In this document: one piece after another, positions 1 to 8,140 of the stretch
How the letters are laid out: each line of letters begins with the position of its first letter
Position numbering within the stretch: position 1 is the first letter of the stretch
Assembly: GCA_027490195.1 (NCBI GenBank)
Contig: JAIXYN010000033.1
Location: forward strand, 37,306-101,305
Reading direction: 5' to 3'
DNA from: Verrucomicrobiaceae bacterium
GTDB taxonomy: Bacteria; Verrucomicrobiota; Verrucomicrobiia; Verrucomicrobiales; Verrucomicrobiaceae
DNA: 64,000 nt
Program-made: the position numbers and the translations under genes
The notes under the pieces: model-generated
What the model saw: only the letters and a program-made list of their open reading frames with translations
Told to the model about the DNA's origin: nothing
Databases searched by the model: none

Positions 1-295
1 CAATGTTCAGCTTCCCCTCATCCTGCAGCATCATGATCGCCGCCCCCGTGACCGGCTTGGTCATCGAGGCAATCCAGCACATCGTGTCCACGCTCATCGC
101 CTTCTGCTTTTCCATGTCCGCCATCCCGCTGGCTTCCAGATGCAGCAGCCCTTCCTTGTTCGCCACCACCGTCACCGCCCCCGCCACTTCACCCTTGGCG
201 ATCATCTCCCCCATCGCCTCGCCAATGCCAGGAAGTTTGGGTGTGTCCGCAAAAGCGATCGACGAAAGAACAAAAGGAAAGAGAAGCGTGCGCAT
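1..295 (-). CDS. Serine hydrolase, beta-lactamase class C family (partial, N-terminal end)
   Basis: The first 98 codons of a minus-strand gene whose 3' end lies outside the window. The ATG at 295 opens a short hydrophobic signal peptide (MRTLLFPFVLSSIAFAD), so the product is probably exported. About 80 residues in is WIASMTKPVTG, containing the S-x-x-K catalytic motif typical of class C beta-lactamases, DD-peptidases and related esterases; the serine is the nucleophile in this family. The stretch before it (a GAVTVVANKEG strand and a YxD-like region) fits the beta-lactamase fold start. Substrate cannot be told from the fragment; in PVC bacteria most such proteins are exported esterases or transpeptidase-like enzymes, not antibiotic resistance genes. 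Confidence 0.85.
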   Translation of the reverse strand, partial: MRTLLFPFVLSSIAFADTPKLPGIGEAMGEMIAKGEVAGAVTVVANKEGLLHLEASGMADMEKQKAMSVDTMCWIASMTKPVTGAAIMMLQDEGKLNI

Positions 296-483
296 GGGGT
301 GAGGGTTGTTAAATGGAGCAAGACATCAATGTTGCTGGCTAGTGGCAGAAGAAGGCCTCTAATCTGCGAAGGCCTCGTGGATCGGTCAATGGAGAGAAGG
401 TAGTTGATCTGTCGGCGCTTTCAACTGTTGCTACTACCTCGAGGGTTGCACGCATCGACAAGCGGTTATAGTTTGCGTGAGAT

Positions 484-1569
484 ATGGAACTCGACGGAGG
501 CATCAAGATTTACCTGCGTGAGATCGGCAAGACTGACTTGCTGACTCCCGACCAGGAGGTTGAGCTTGCCGAACTCATCAAACGCGGCGACCCCGAAGCC
601 CGTTCGCACATGATTCGTGCGAACTTGCGCCTCGTGGTGAAGATCGCCCAGGATTACGCCAACTACGGCCTGCCGCTTCTTGACCTCATTTCCGAAGGCA
701 ACATCGGCCTCATGAAGGCCGTGGAACGCTTCGACCCGAACAAGGGGGGTAGGCTTTCAACCTACGCCGCCTGGTGGATCACACAATCCATCAAGCGCGT
801 CGTCGCCAATCAGTCCAAGACCATCCGCCTCCCTGTCCACATGGTGGACGAGATCAGCAAGATGCGCCGTGTCGCCATGGCGATGTCCGAAGAACTTGGC
901 CGCGAACCCACCGACGACGAACTCTCCGAAGAAATCGGCATTGATCGTGCCAAGCTCGGCCAGCGCAAGGGCGCCTCCATACGCCCTGGCTCGCTCGATA
1001 CTCCGACCATCGACGACAGCACCGAGTTTGGCGAAATCGTGGGCGATGAAAACGCTCAGGCCCTTTTCGATCTGCTTTCGCAGAAGAACATGCACAGCCA
1101 GCTTGATAGCCCGATGACCGTTCTCGACGAGCGCGAACGTAAGATCATTGATGCACGCTTCGGCCTTGCCGGTCAAAAGCCCCGCACGCTGGAAGAAGTC
1201 GGTCAGGAGTTCGGCGTCACGCACGAACGTATTCGTCAGCTGCAAAACATCGCCCTGCGCAAGCTCCGCCGTGTCCTGCAGAAGAAGGAAGACGCTATTC
1301 CGAAGGCGCTACGAGTTTTAAAATCATCGACAGATTTCGAATTACAGAATGAACATCAAGAACGGTTCGAGTTACTTGCCTTGAAAAAAACGGCATCTAC
1401 ATTGACCCCTAGTGAAACGCTAGAATTCGCAAGCCTTCGTCAACACATCCGAAGAAAAAGAAATTTACTAGCGCCACTGCCCATCGAAGAACTTCGTTTT
1501 CTAAAACAGAATCTTCAGCAAGAACTTAATCAAGATGTCAGACAAGATTCTTCTTTCGCGCCTATTTAA
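484..1569 (+). CDS. RNA polymerase sigma-70 factor with an aberrant C-terminal extension
   Basis: Group 1/2-type sigma factor that directs RNA polymerase to promoters. Region 1.2 is at residues 5-35 (IKIYLREIGKTDLLT), region 2 at 45-115 (NLRLVVKIAQDYANYG, then STYAAWWITQSIKR for region 2.3-2.4), region 3 at 120-180, and region 4.2 at about 245-275 (EEVGQEFGVTHERIRQLQ). A normal protein would end near residue 280. Here the frame continues for about 85 residues through AT-richer DNA (from about 1310) encoding a charged, leucine-rich helical segment unlike any sigma region. That tail overlaps the HNH gene by 35 bases and looks like the HNH gene's usual small upstream partner, now fused. The 5' leader shows TTGCAC (446-451) and TATAGT (467-472) close to the ATG, so the leader may be very short. 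Confidence 0.9.
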   Translation: MELDGGIKIYLREIGKTDLLTPDQEVELAELIKRGDPEARSHMIRANLRLVVKIAQDYANYGLPLLDLISEGNIGLMKAVERFDPNKGGRLSTYAAWWITQSIKRVVANQSKTIRLPVHMVDEISKMRRVAMAMSEELGREPTDDELSEEIGIDRAKLGQRKGASIRPGSLDTPTIDDSTEFGEIVGDENAQALFDLLSQKNMHSQLDSPMTVLDERERKIIDARFGLAGQKPRTLEEVGQEFGVTHERIRQLQNIALRKLRRVLQKKEDAIPKALRVLKSSTDFELQNEHQERFELLALKKTASTLTPSETLEFASLRQHIRRKRNLLAPLPIEELRFLKQNLQQELNQDVRQDSSFAPI

Positions 1570-2149
1570 TTACGATGACGATCATCGTAAAAGAAAGCAT
1601 GGGCCGAGAGGCTATAAAGATTATTCGGGATTTAGGCCGTGGCTTCGTGATGATTTTGATTTTAGATGTGTTTATTGCCTCAACCGTGAGCAATGGGGCG
1701 TCTTGAAAGGCAGCTTTGACATAGATCATTTCATTCCCAGAGAAATTGACCCAGGGCTTGAATTGCTATATGATAATTTGGTTTATGCTTGTCACAGATG
1801 TAATTTAACAAAAAGTACCAGCATAATCCCCGATCCTCATAAGTGCGCATTTGGAGAGTGTCTTGAATTTAATGATGATGGGACGCTTTCTGCCTTGAAT
1901 AAGGAGGGGCAACTGTTGTTGGAGCTAATGGATTTAAACGATCCTAACCTGGTCAGCTTTAGAGTGTTAATCGTCGAGGTCGTTGAGTTGGCCGAGCAAG
2001 CTTTCAACCAGATAATTCTCGCGCGTATGTTTGAGGTTCCACATGATAGTCCAAATCTGATGAATTTAAGACCGCCAGATGGAAACGGTCGCCCTGAGGG
2101 GCTTCGGAGATGCTGGCATTCACGCAAAGGCGAGAGAATGTATATCTAG
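1535..2149 (+). CDS. HNH endonuclease
   Basis: A 204-residue protein with a zinc-supported HNH (beta-beta-alpha metal) nuclease core: C45-x-x-C48, then DIDHFIPRE (residues 62-70) with the catalytic His65, then C86-H-R-C89-N90. The paired cysteines hold the structural zinc, and the H/N residues bind the catalytic metal in this family. The ATG at 1535 lies inside the end of the sigma-factor reading frame, shifted by one frame and overlapping 35 bases, which suggests translational coupling. The gene is clearly AT-richer than its surroundings, a sign of recent transfer. Similar stand-alone HNH proteins occur in mobile elements and restriction or homing contexts. No methyltransferase or helicase partner is present, so its target is unknown. 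Confidence 0.85.
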   Translation: MSDKILLSRLFNYDDDHRKRKHGPRGYKDYSGFRPWLRDDFDFRCVYCLNREQWGVLKGSFDIDHFIPREIDPGLELLYDNLVYACHRCNLTKSTSIIPDPHKCAFGECLEFNDDGTLSALNKEGQLLLELMDLNDPNLVSFRVLIVEVVELAEQAFNQIILARMFEVPHDSPNLMNLRPPDGNGRPEGLRRCWHSRKGERMYI

Positions 2150-2174
2150 ACCAAATCGCCCCACCAGAATCTCC

Positions 2175-2339
2175 TCACCCAAACAACACTATCTGCCCCG
2201 CGTCCTCATCACTCACCGCCTTCTTCCTCAACTTCGCCGGCACCTCCTTCACACTCTCCGCAGGCTGATGCCCCGCTTCGACTTGCCGCAGCACTGTCTT
2301 GGTGCGGGCTATGGCGTTTTCGGAGAGGGTGGTGCGCAT
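2175..2339 (-). pseudogene. Displaced or duplicated copy of the mutS 3' end (54 codons)
   Basis: Read on the minus strand, the ATG at 2339 opens 54 codons ending in TGA at 2175. From about codon 10 onward they match the C-terminus of the intact MutS encoded at 3181-5721. Both contain EAGHQPAESVKEVP and end in VLFG-stop. By hand alignment 37 of 46 aligned residues are identical, with one 6-residue gap. The mutS part starts only a few codons after the ATG, so this is a 3' fragment, not a gene remnant with a lost middle. Its ATG shares a base with the stop of the small gene upstream (TGATG), so it could be translated by coupling. It is most likely a scar of the event that placed the two-gene module at 2339-3138 next to mutS. 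Confidence 0.85.
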
Positions 2340-2569
2340 CACTTGCGGGCCATCGCGGAATAGAAGCGGCCTTTTTTGTCGGTGATGCCAAATTCGATGA
2401 GCTTCGACTTAAACTCCTCAGGGGTCATGGTGCGAATAGCGTGTTCCACTTTTTCAAACACCTCATCAGAGAGACGGCCAGGGATGTTGAACCGAGGTGT
2501 TTTAATAGATGGGCTGCGCTTCACGGGCCGAGGGACAGCGCTCTTGGTCTTGGGCTTAGTGTCAGGCAT
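2339..2569 (-). CDS. Small basic protein, partner of the ADP-ribosyltransferase-like gene
   Basis: A 76-residue protein starting at ATG 2569, five bases after the stop of the preceding gene, so almost certainly co-translated with it. The first 25 residues are basic and proline/lysine/serine-rich (MPDTKPKTKSAVPRPVKR). The rest is helical (LSDEVFEKVEHAIRTMTPEEFKSKLIEFGITDKKG). No known domain was recognised. The pairing of a small downstream gene with a putative ADP-ribosyltransferase suggests an antitoxin or accessory role, but the sequence does not prove it. A longer GTG-started reading (from 2614) would overlap the upstream gene and is less likely. Confidence 0.65.
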   Translation of the reverse strand: MPDTKPKTKSAVPRPVKRSPSIKTPRFNIPGRLSDEVFEKVEHAIRTMTPEEFKSKLIEFGITDKKGRFYSAMARK

Positions 2570-2574
2570 GGTGT

Positions 2575-3138
2575 TTAGCGGGGTTGAGGTGGACGAAAGT
2601 AGCCCAGAATGCACTCCGAGTCACGCACGGCGATTTGGATGTGTGATTTCTGGCGGATCTCCGAGCCAGGAAAGGCGGGTGGCCCCTCTTGGAACACGCC
2701 CCTCACCGTCTGGATCGACTGGCCTTCAACCGCCTCCATCATGGGGATGACGAAATTCAGCACATTGCAATCGAGGCGATGCAAAGGGCCTTGATTGCGA
2801 GGGAGGAGTGACACCTGTCGGCTCTGATAGCGTTCGTAGGCAGAGTCCAAAACCGCCGTGGCCCGAGTATCGAGCAAGTCGAAGCAATTGCCCAACTGGA
2901 TGACGGCACCGATCACAGCGGGCTTTTTGATGCGTTTCGGGTCACGTTTTTTCTGCTCCACGGCCCACTCGAAGGCACGTTCCGGCCCGAACTCCCAAAA
3001 ATAGATGCCGTAGCCGAGCCAGTCGTAGTCGTTCTCGCTCGCGGCCAGATGCTCGCCGGTCAAGAGGACGCGGCGCACGACGGATTCATCGCAGCCGTGG
3101 TAGGCGATGATGGTGCGCTGGTAGTCGAAATGCCGCAT
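2575..3138 (-). CDS. Putative ADP-ribosyltransferase-like (PARP/DUF3990-type fold) protein
   Basis: A 187-residue protein, start chosen at ATG 3138 (a TTG 33 bases upstream is also in frame). Residues 13-15 read YHG, followed by a charged helix, then DYDWLGYGIYFWE at about residues 37-49 and RAFEWA. This H...G-x-G-x-Y-F pattern is the NAD-binding signature of the H-Y-E ADP-ribosyltransferase class, where His and Tyr position NAD. A candidate third residue lies in the C-terminal strand HIQIAVRDSECI. It sits 42 bases after the mutS stop on the same strand and is followed by a tightly linked 76-residue gene, a layout common for toxin modules. Enzymatic activity and target are inferred, not shown. 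Confidence 0.55.
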   Translation of the reverse strand: MRHFDYQRTIIAYHGCDESVVRRVLLTGEHLAASENDYDWLGYGIYFWEFGPERAFEWAVEQKKRDPKRIKKPAVIGAVIQLGNCFDLLDTRATAVLDSAYERYQSRQVSLLPRNQGPLHRLDCNVLNFVIPMMEAVEGQSIQTVRGVFQEGPPAFPGSEIRQKSHIQIAVRDSECILGYFRPPQPR

Positions 3139-3180
3139 GGCAAGATCGTAACTCGGCACCTCGATTTGCAAGCGGCTTTC

Positions 3181-5721
3181 TTAGCCGAAGAGCACCATCT
3201 GCCCCGCGTCCGCGTCACTCACTGCCTTCTTCCGCACCTTCGCCGGCACACTCGTCGCCACCGGCACTTCCTTCACGCTCTCCGCTGGCTGATGCCCTGC
3301 TTCGAGCTGCTGCAGCACTTCCTTCGCGCGCTCAATCACGCCCTCCGGCAATCCTGCCAGCCTTGCCACCTGGATCCCGTAGCTCTTCTCCGCGCAGCCC
3401 GGCATGATCTTGCGCAGGAAGATGATCTGCTGGTTCCACTCCTTCACCGCCACATTGTAGTTCTTCACCGCACTGCGGCTTTGCGCCAGCGCTGTGATCT
3501 CATGGTAGTGCGTCGCAAACAACGCCCGCGCGCCCACCTTGTCATGGATGTGTTCGGCCACGCTCCATGCGATGCTCAGTCCATCAAACGTCGAAGTCCC
3601 GCGCCCGATCTCATCCAAGATCACCAAACTCCGCTCTGTCGCGTTGTTCAGAATGAGAGCCGTCTCGTTCATCTCCACCATGAAGGTACTCTGCCCACGC
3701 GCGAGGTCATCACTCGCGCCGATGCGCGTAAAGATTCGATCCACCAGCCCCACTTCCGCGCTGAATACCGGCAGGTAGCTGCCAATCTGCGCCATCAGCG
3801 TCAGCAGCGCCGTCATGCGCAGGTAGGTGCTCTTACCCGCCATGTTCGGCCCCGTGATCAGAATGAGTCGGCTCTCCTCTGGCTCCAGCGTGATGTCATT
3901 CGGCACAAAACGTTCACCGCTTGTCAGGTTCTGATCCAGCACCGGATGCCGCCCATCTCGAATGAACAAGTTGCGCGTCTCATTCAGCACCGGGCGCGTG
4001 TAGTTAAACAACCGCGCCGTTTCCGCCAGCGAGCCAATCGCATCCAGAATCGCAATCGTCTCCGCCGTCTCCTGAATGTGCGCCAGATGCTCCAGCACAC
4101 GGCCGCGCAGCCCCAGAAACTCCTCATACTCCAGCGCCTTGCTGCGCTCCTCGCTGCCGAGGATCTTGTCCTCCATCCGCTTGAGCTCATCCGTGATATA
4201 GCGCTCGCCATTCACCGTCGTCTGCTTGCGATGGTAATCCGCCGGCACACTGCCCACATTCGCCTTCGTGATCTCAATGAAGTACCCAAACACCGCGTTG
4301 TACTTGATCTTGAGACTCTTGATCCCCGTGCGCTCAATCTCGCGCTGTTGCAAATCCGCGATCCATTGCCGCCCCAGCGTCGAGGCCGCCCGCAGCTCAT
4401 CCAGCGCAGGCAGATAGCCCTCACGAAAAACACCACCCTCCTTGATCTGCATCGGCGGCTCATCCGTAATCGCCCGCTGAATCTCCTGCGAGATCCCTGT
4501 GAGATCATGCAGCCGCGCCAGGAGGAGAGGGATCATCTTGATCCCTCCTTCAGCCGACGAATCCTCCTTATCTCCTCCCACGATCAATTGCTCCAGCGCC
4601 GCCCGCAATGCCGGCACCACTTCCAGCGATGACGCCAGCATCAGCAAATCACGCCCATTCCCACTGCCCTGACTCAGCCGTGAACTCGTGCGCTCCAAAT
4701 CGCGCACCTCCTTGAGCAGCGTGCGGATCTGGCTAAACAACATCGACTCCTCCAGCAGCGCCGCCACCATGTCCTGCCGCTGCGTCAGCGTCTCCAGATC
4801 GCGCAGCGGATGCAGCACCCAGTGCCGCAGCTTGCGCGCACCCATCGGTGTGCACGTACGGTCCAGCGCGCTCAGCAGCGTGTGCGCACTGCCACCACGC
4901 GCGGTCACCAGCTCCAGATGACTCTGACTCGCTGCATCAATCAGCACCACATCACTGATCTGCGCATATCGCAGCCGCTGAATGTGCTCCACACTCCGCC
5001 GCAGTTGAAATTGCAGATACTGCAAAATGCAGCCCGCCGCACCAATCGCCGCACTCAGCCCCTGACAGCCAAAGCCATCCAGCGACTGCACCTTGAAATG
5101 CTGCGTCAGACTGTGCTGCGCCTGATCAATCAAAAACAGATAACTCTCAATCGCCTGCGCACAGCTAGGACTGCCCAGCGCCGCGATCAAGTCCCCCTGC
5201 TCCTCGCTATAAAGAATCTCGCTCGCCTGCAGTCTCTCAAGCTCATCCGCCAGTTCCGTGACGTCCTTAAACTCCGCCACCTCAAACTCTCCCGTCGTAT
5301 GGTCCACATACGCCAGTCCCAGCTTCTTCCCCTCGCGAAACACCGCCGCGAGGTAGTTCGAGCGGTTCGAGTCGAGCAGATTGAGATCATTGATCGTCCC
5401 CGCGCTCAGCACTTGCGACACCGCACGCTCTACGATCTTCCCCGGCACCGGATCCGTCGTCTGCTCCGCTATGGCCACCCGCTTGCCCGCCTTGATCAGC
5501 TTCGCGATGTATCCCTGCGATGAATGATGCGGCACCCCGCACATCGGCACGCCATTGCGCTTCGTCAGCGCCACATTCAGGATCGGCGAGGCCGTCTTCG
5601 CATCCTCAAAGAACAGCTCGTAAAAATCCCCCAAGCGGAAGAACAGCAGCACGTCCTCCGGCAGCTCACGCCGGATGGCGAGATACTGCTTCATCATGGG
5701 AGTGGTGCTGGCGTCGGACAT
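3181..5721 (-). CDS. mutS: DNA mismatch repair protein MutS
   Basis: An 846-residue MutS, close to the usual 850, that recognises base mismatches and recruits MutL. The start is set at ATG 5721 (MSDASTTPMMKQYL); the reading frame is open for 46 more codons upstream, but these do not resemble MutS. The mismatch-binding motif GDFYELF (Phe and Glu of F-x-E) is near residue 30, Walker A GPNMAGKST near 620-628, and the Walker B/signature DEIGRGTSTFDG follows. The C-terminal tail (EAGHQPAESVKEVP to VLFG) is duplicated in diverged form at 2175-2328. The gene faces the sigma factor with an inserted module at its 3' side. Confidence 0.97.
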   Translation of the reverse strand: MSDASTTPMMKQYLAIRRELPEDVLLFFRLGDFYELFFEDAKTASPILNVALTKRNGVPMCGVPHHSSQGYIAKLIKAGKRVAIAEQTTDPVPGKIVERAVSQVLSAGTINDLNLLDSNRSNYLAAVFREGKKLGLAYVDHTTGEFEVAEFKDVTELADELERLQASEILYSEEQGDLIAALGSPSCAQAIESYLFLIDQAQHSLTQHFKVQSLDGFGCQGLSAAIGAAGCILQYLQFQLRRSVEHIQRLRYAQISDVVLIDAASQSHLELVTARGGSAHTLLSALDRTCTPMGARKLRHWVLHPLRDLETLTQRQDMVAALLEESMLFSQIRTLLKEVRDLERTSSRLSQGSGNGRDLLMLASSLEVVPALRAALEQLIVGGDKEDSSAEGGIKMIPLLLARLHDLTGISQEIQRAITDEPPMQIKEGGVFREGYLPALDELRAASTLGRQWIADLQQREIERTGIKSLKIKYNAVFGYFIEITKANVGSVPADYHRKQTTVNGERYITDELKRMEDKILGSEERSKALEYEEFLGLRGRVLEHLAHIQETAETIAILDAIGSLAETARLFNYTRPVLNETRNLFIRDGRHPVLDQNLTSGERFVPNDITLEPEESRLILITGPNMAGKSTYLRMTALLTLMAQIGSYLPVFSAEVGLVDRIFTRIGASDDLARGQSTFMVEMNETALILNNATERSLVILDEIGRGTSTFDGLSIAWSVAEHIHDKVGARALFATHYHEITALAQSRSAVKNYNVAVKEWNQQIIFLRKIMPGCAEKSYGIQVARLAGLPEGVIERAKEVLQQLEAGHQPAESVKEVPVATSVPAKVRKKAVSDADAGQMVLFG

Positions 5722-5903
5722 GGGCGGGCTTAAGGAGTCAAGAGGTTGGACGGAAGTGCAAGATGGAGCAATGACGAATGACAAATTCGGAGCCGTGCGA
5801 AGCGAGTGAACGATGAAATGCCGGTGCCTTTCAAACACTGAAGATTTCAATGTAAACAAGTGCGTGCTTGATCAGCCGCGGCATGTTTGCAAAATAGAAC
5901 CTC

Positions 5904-6266
5904 ATGAAACAACCTCTGCGCGAAGCCCTGTTCGACCTTCTCAGTCTCTCCATCTATGCCGATGCCCACATCTCGCTGACCGAGGAGCGCCTGCTGGAGT
6001 CCGCTTTCGTCGCTGAAGGATGGGATTCGAAGTATCCCAAGAGTCTCTTCATCGAAGAGTCCCTAGCTCGCGCCCGCGAGGCGGCGGAGAGCGACGATGC
6101 CATCTTTGATTACATCAACGAGAAGGCGCAGGCCTTCACGACGAAATCTGCGCAGAAGGAAGTCCTTGGCGTGGTGAAAAACATCCTCAAGAGCGACGGC
6201 GAAGCGCCTGAGGAGAACGAGTTCTACAGCCTGCTGGTGCAGGCCCTGCCCAAGGTCGGCAAGTAA
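5904..6266 (+). CDS. TerB-like small helical protein
   Basis: A 120-residue all-helical, acidic cytoplasmic protein starting at ATG 5904, divergent from mutS. The opening pattern (ALFDLLSLSIYADAHISLTEERLLESAF) resembles TerB/DjlA-like domains, in which an acidic helix pair containing ADG/ADAH-type turns binds metal. TerB-family proteins are linked to tellurite resistance and membrane stress, but stand-alone copies have no settled role. No other ter genes are nearby, so the assignment is at fold level only. Confidence 0.6.
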   Translation: MKQPLREALFDLLSLSIYADAHISLTEERLLESAFVAEGWDSKYPKSLFIEESLARAREAAESDDAIFDYINEKAQAFTTKSAQKEVLGVVKNILKSDGEAPEENEFYSLLVQALPKVGK

Positions 6267-6273
6267 GCTCGGC

Positions 6274-7203
6274 TCACTTGGTCACTGGCTCGCCAAGGTG
6301 CTTCTTGAAGAATGCCGCGGCGATATCCACGGTCTCCGCGCACCAGGGATCGCTCATCCAGAACGGATGCGGCGCTTCCTTCAGCGTGTGCACGGCGGTT
6401 TCGATGCCGAGGGCCTTCAGCTTCTCCATCATCTCGGCACGGCCGACTTTGAGCGAGTCCTTTTCGCCTTCGATGAAAATTGTCGGAGGCACGCCGGCGC
6501 GAACGTGATTGATGGGCGATGCCTCCTTGTAGATTTCCGGTTTTTCCAGGGCGTTGCCGCCAAAAAAGAGAATCGCGCTCTCGTTGGCTTTGAAATAGTT
6601 GGAGTCCACCAGGTTTTGTGTGGCGGCCATGACGATGCAGGCTTTCACGCCGCTGGATTGTTCCTTGAAGGGGCCTGCGCCTTCAAACTCAGGCAATCCC
6701 GTCGTCATCCCCGTCAAGCCAGAGAGATGTCCACCGGCGGATCCACCCATGCAGCCGATGCGCTCAGGGTCGATCTTGAGCTCCTGCGCATGCGCACGCA
6801 GGCAGCGCAGCGCGGCTTTGCAGTCGTGCAATGCTGCCGGGTATTTCGCTTCGGTTGATAGGCGGTAGCTCACCAGCGCAGTCACGAAACCCCGCTGCGC
6901 CAGGCGCTCCATCATCGGCTTGTCAGCCTCCACCTGCCGCGCCTTCCAGCCGCCGCCATGAATGTCCAGGATGCAGGGCCACGTTCCCACCGCATCTGGC
7001 ACATAAACGTACAGCTCGACGGTGTGCTCAGGATACTTCGCGACTTCGAGTGTCTTCAGCGTGAATCCGGACGGAGTCTGCGGCGTGAGCTTTTTCCACT
7101 TCGGGCCGCTGGCCTTGGTCTTCGCCGCCGGTTTGGCGTCAGCTGCGTGCAGGGAACTCAGTCCAAAACAAAGGGCAAGGCAGAGAGAGAAACGAAAGTG
7201 CAT
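6274..7203 (-). CDS. Exported alpha/beta hydrolase (BD-FAE / esterase-lipase type)
   Basis: A 309-residue secreted esterase. The ATG at 7203 opens a signal peptide (MHFRFSLCLALCFGLSSLHA); an ATG two codons upstream is also possible. The oxyanion-hole motif DIHGGGW is near residue 85. The nucleophile elbow GCMGGSAGGH is near 155, with serine in G-x-S-x-G. Candidate acid and base are in EGEKDSL (about 250) and KEAPHPFW (about 285). Such enzymes in PVC bacteria hydrolyse acetyl or feruloyl esters on plant polysaccharides; the substrate here is not determined. It is the last gene of a four-gene minus-strand run beginning at 11474, 38 bases after its neighbour. Confidence 0.88.
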   Translation of the reverse strand: MHFRFSLCLALCFGLSSLHAADAKPAAKTKASGPKWKKLTPQTPSGFTLKTLEVAKYPEHTVELYVYVPDAVGTWPCILDIHGGGWKARQVEADKPMMERLAQRGFVTALVSYRLSTEAKYPAALHDCKAALRCLRAHAQELKIDPERIGCMGGSAGGHLSGLTGMTTGLPEFEGAGPFKEQSSGVKACIVMAATQNLVDSNYFKANESAILFFGGNALEKPEIYKEASPINHVRAGVPPTIFIEGEKDSLKVGRAEMMEKLKALGIETAVHTLKEAPHPFWMSDPWCAETVDIAAAFFKKHLGEPVTK

Positions 7204-7241
7204 GGGCATGCATAACGCCTGCTGCACGTTGGGTCCTAGCG

Positions 7242-8135
7242 TTATTTCTTGGCTTTCGGTACGCTGTCCATTTCCGCCGAAGGACGTTCGGAGGCTTTGC
7301 GCAGTGTTTTCCCTTTCTGAGGGGGGGCACTGGGGTCAAAGTACTCTCCGCCGACCACTTGCGCCCCGTCTTTGGTCATGACCAGCGAAGGGCTGTTGCC
7401 CTCAGGATCACGGTAATAAGTGCGCTGGTGGATCTTGCCATCCGGGTTCACCACGGCGTGGCAAAACACGTGCGGCATCGCCAGGAACATGACGTGCAGC
7501 TTGTTATGCACATCGATGCTGATCTGCGGCTGCACCGCCATCATCGCAGGCCCCAGCAGGAAAGTGGCGATGTAGGCACCGCTGCGATCATCGGTGATCC
7601 GGCAGTAAAGCTGCAAGTCATCGAGTTCGCGAAACAGGATGACCTGGTAGCGACGCTGGCGCCCGGTGCCCGCGAAACCCTCCGGTACACCAAACGGCTG
7701 GTCGAACATGTTCGGCTTGGAGTCCGTGATGGTCATGCGCACTTTATTGGACATGAAGTACTGGCCAGAGAGCGGATGCAGCACGTTCGCAAGGATGGTG
7801 AAGGTGCCGAGGTTTGCAGTGGAATAGCCCCCGGAGATTTCGACCTTGTGCTTGGTCGTGCCGCCCGCAGGCAGGGTGATCGGCTCCTCCGAACCAATCG
7901 TGACGGGAGAGAGCCGCTGTCCGGTGGACTGGGTGATCTCAAACTGCAGCCAGTCCTTGGCGCCATGGCCTCCCACGATCACATCGGCACCGGAACGGTT
8001 GGTGACACTCACCACGGCCACGACTGGTTCGCCCGTGATGAATTGATTTTTCAGCAGGGTCAGATTCGTGACGTACTGAGCACGGGCCTGGCCGCAGCAT
8101 AGGCAGAGGATCAACAGTAGGAAGATGCGGTTCAT
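7242..8135 (-). CDS. Exported protein of unknown function
   Basis: A 297-residue protein, start at ATG 8135 with a clear signal peptide (MNRIFLLLILCLCCGQARA) and therefore periplasmic or surface-located. The middle (GEPVVAVVSVTNRSGADVIVGG and onward) is beta-rich and resembles an immunoglobulin-like domain that precedes a second beta domain. The C-terminus is lysine/proline-rich. No catalytic motif was recognised. It starts 5 bases after the stop of the pseudokinase/FGE gene, so the two are co-translated and probably act in one exported system. Confidence 0.75.
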   Translation of the reverse strand: MNRIFLLLILCLCCGQARAQYVTNLTLLKNQFITGEPVVAVVSVTNRSGADVIVGGHGAKDWLQFEITQSTGQRLSPVTIGSEEPITLPAGGTTKHKVEISGGYSTANLGTFTILANVLHPLSGQYFMSNKVRMTITDSKPNMFDQPFGVPEGFAGTGRQRRYQVILFRELDDLQLYCRITDDRSGAYIATFLLGPAMMAVQPQISIDVHNKLHVMFLAMPHVFCHAVVNPDGKIHQRTYYRDPEGNSPSLVMTKDGAQVVGGEYFDPSAPPQKGKTLRKASERPSAEMDSVPKAKK

Positions 8136-8140
8136 AAGCT

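Noticed and set aside
1310..1569. Sequencing frameshift as the cause of the sigma tail
   Set aside because: A composition change coincides with the tail, and the HNH gene behind it is intact in its own frame; a fused insertion explains this better, though read data could still show an error.
3049..4632. 527-codon plus-strand frame opposite mutS
   Set aside because: Antisense shadow; mutS motifs are fully conserved on the other strand.
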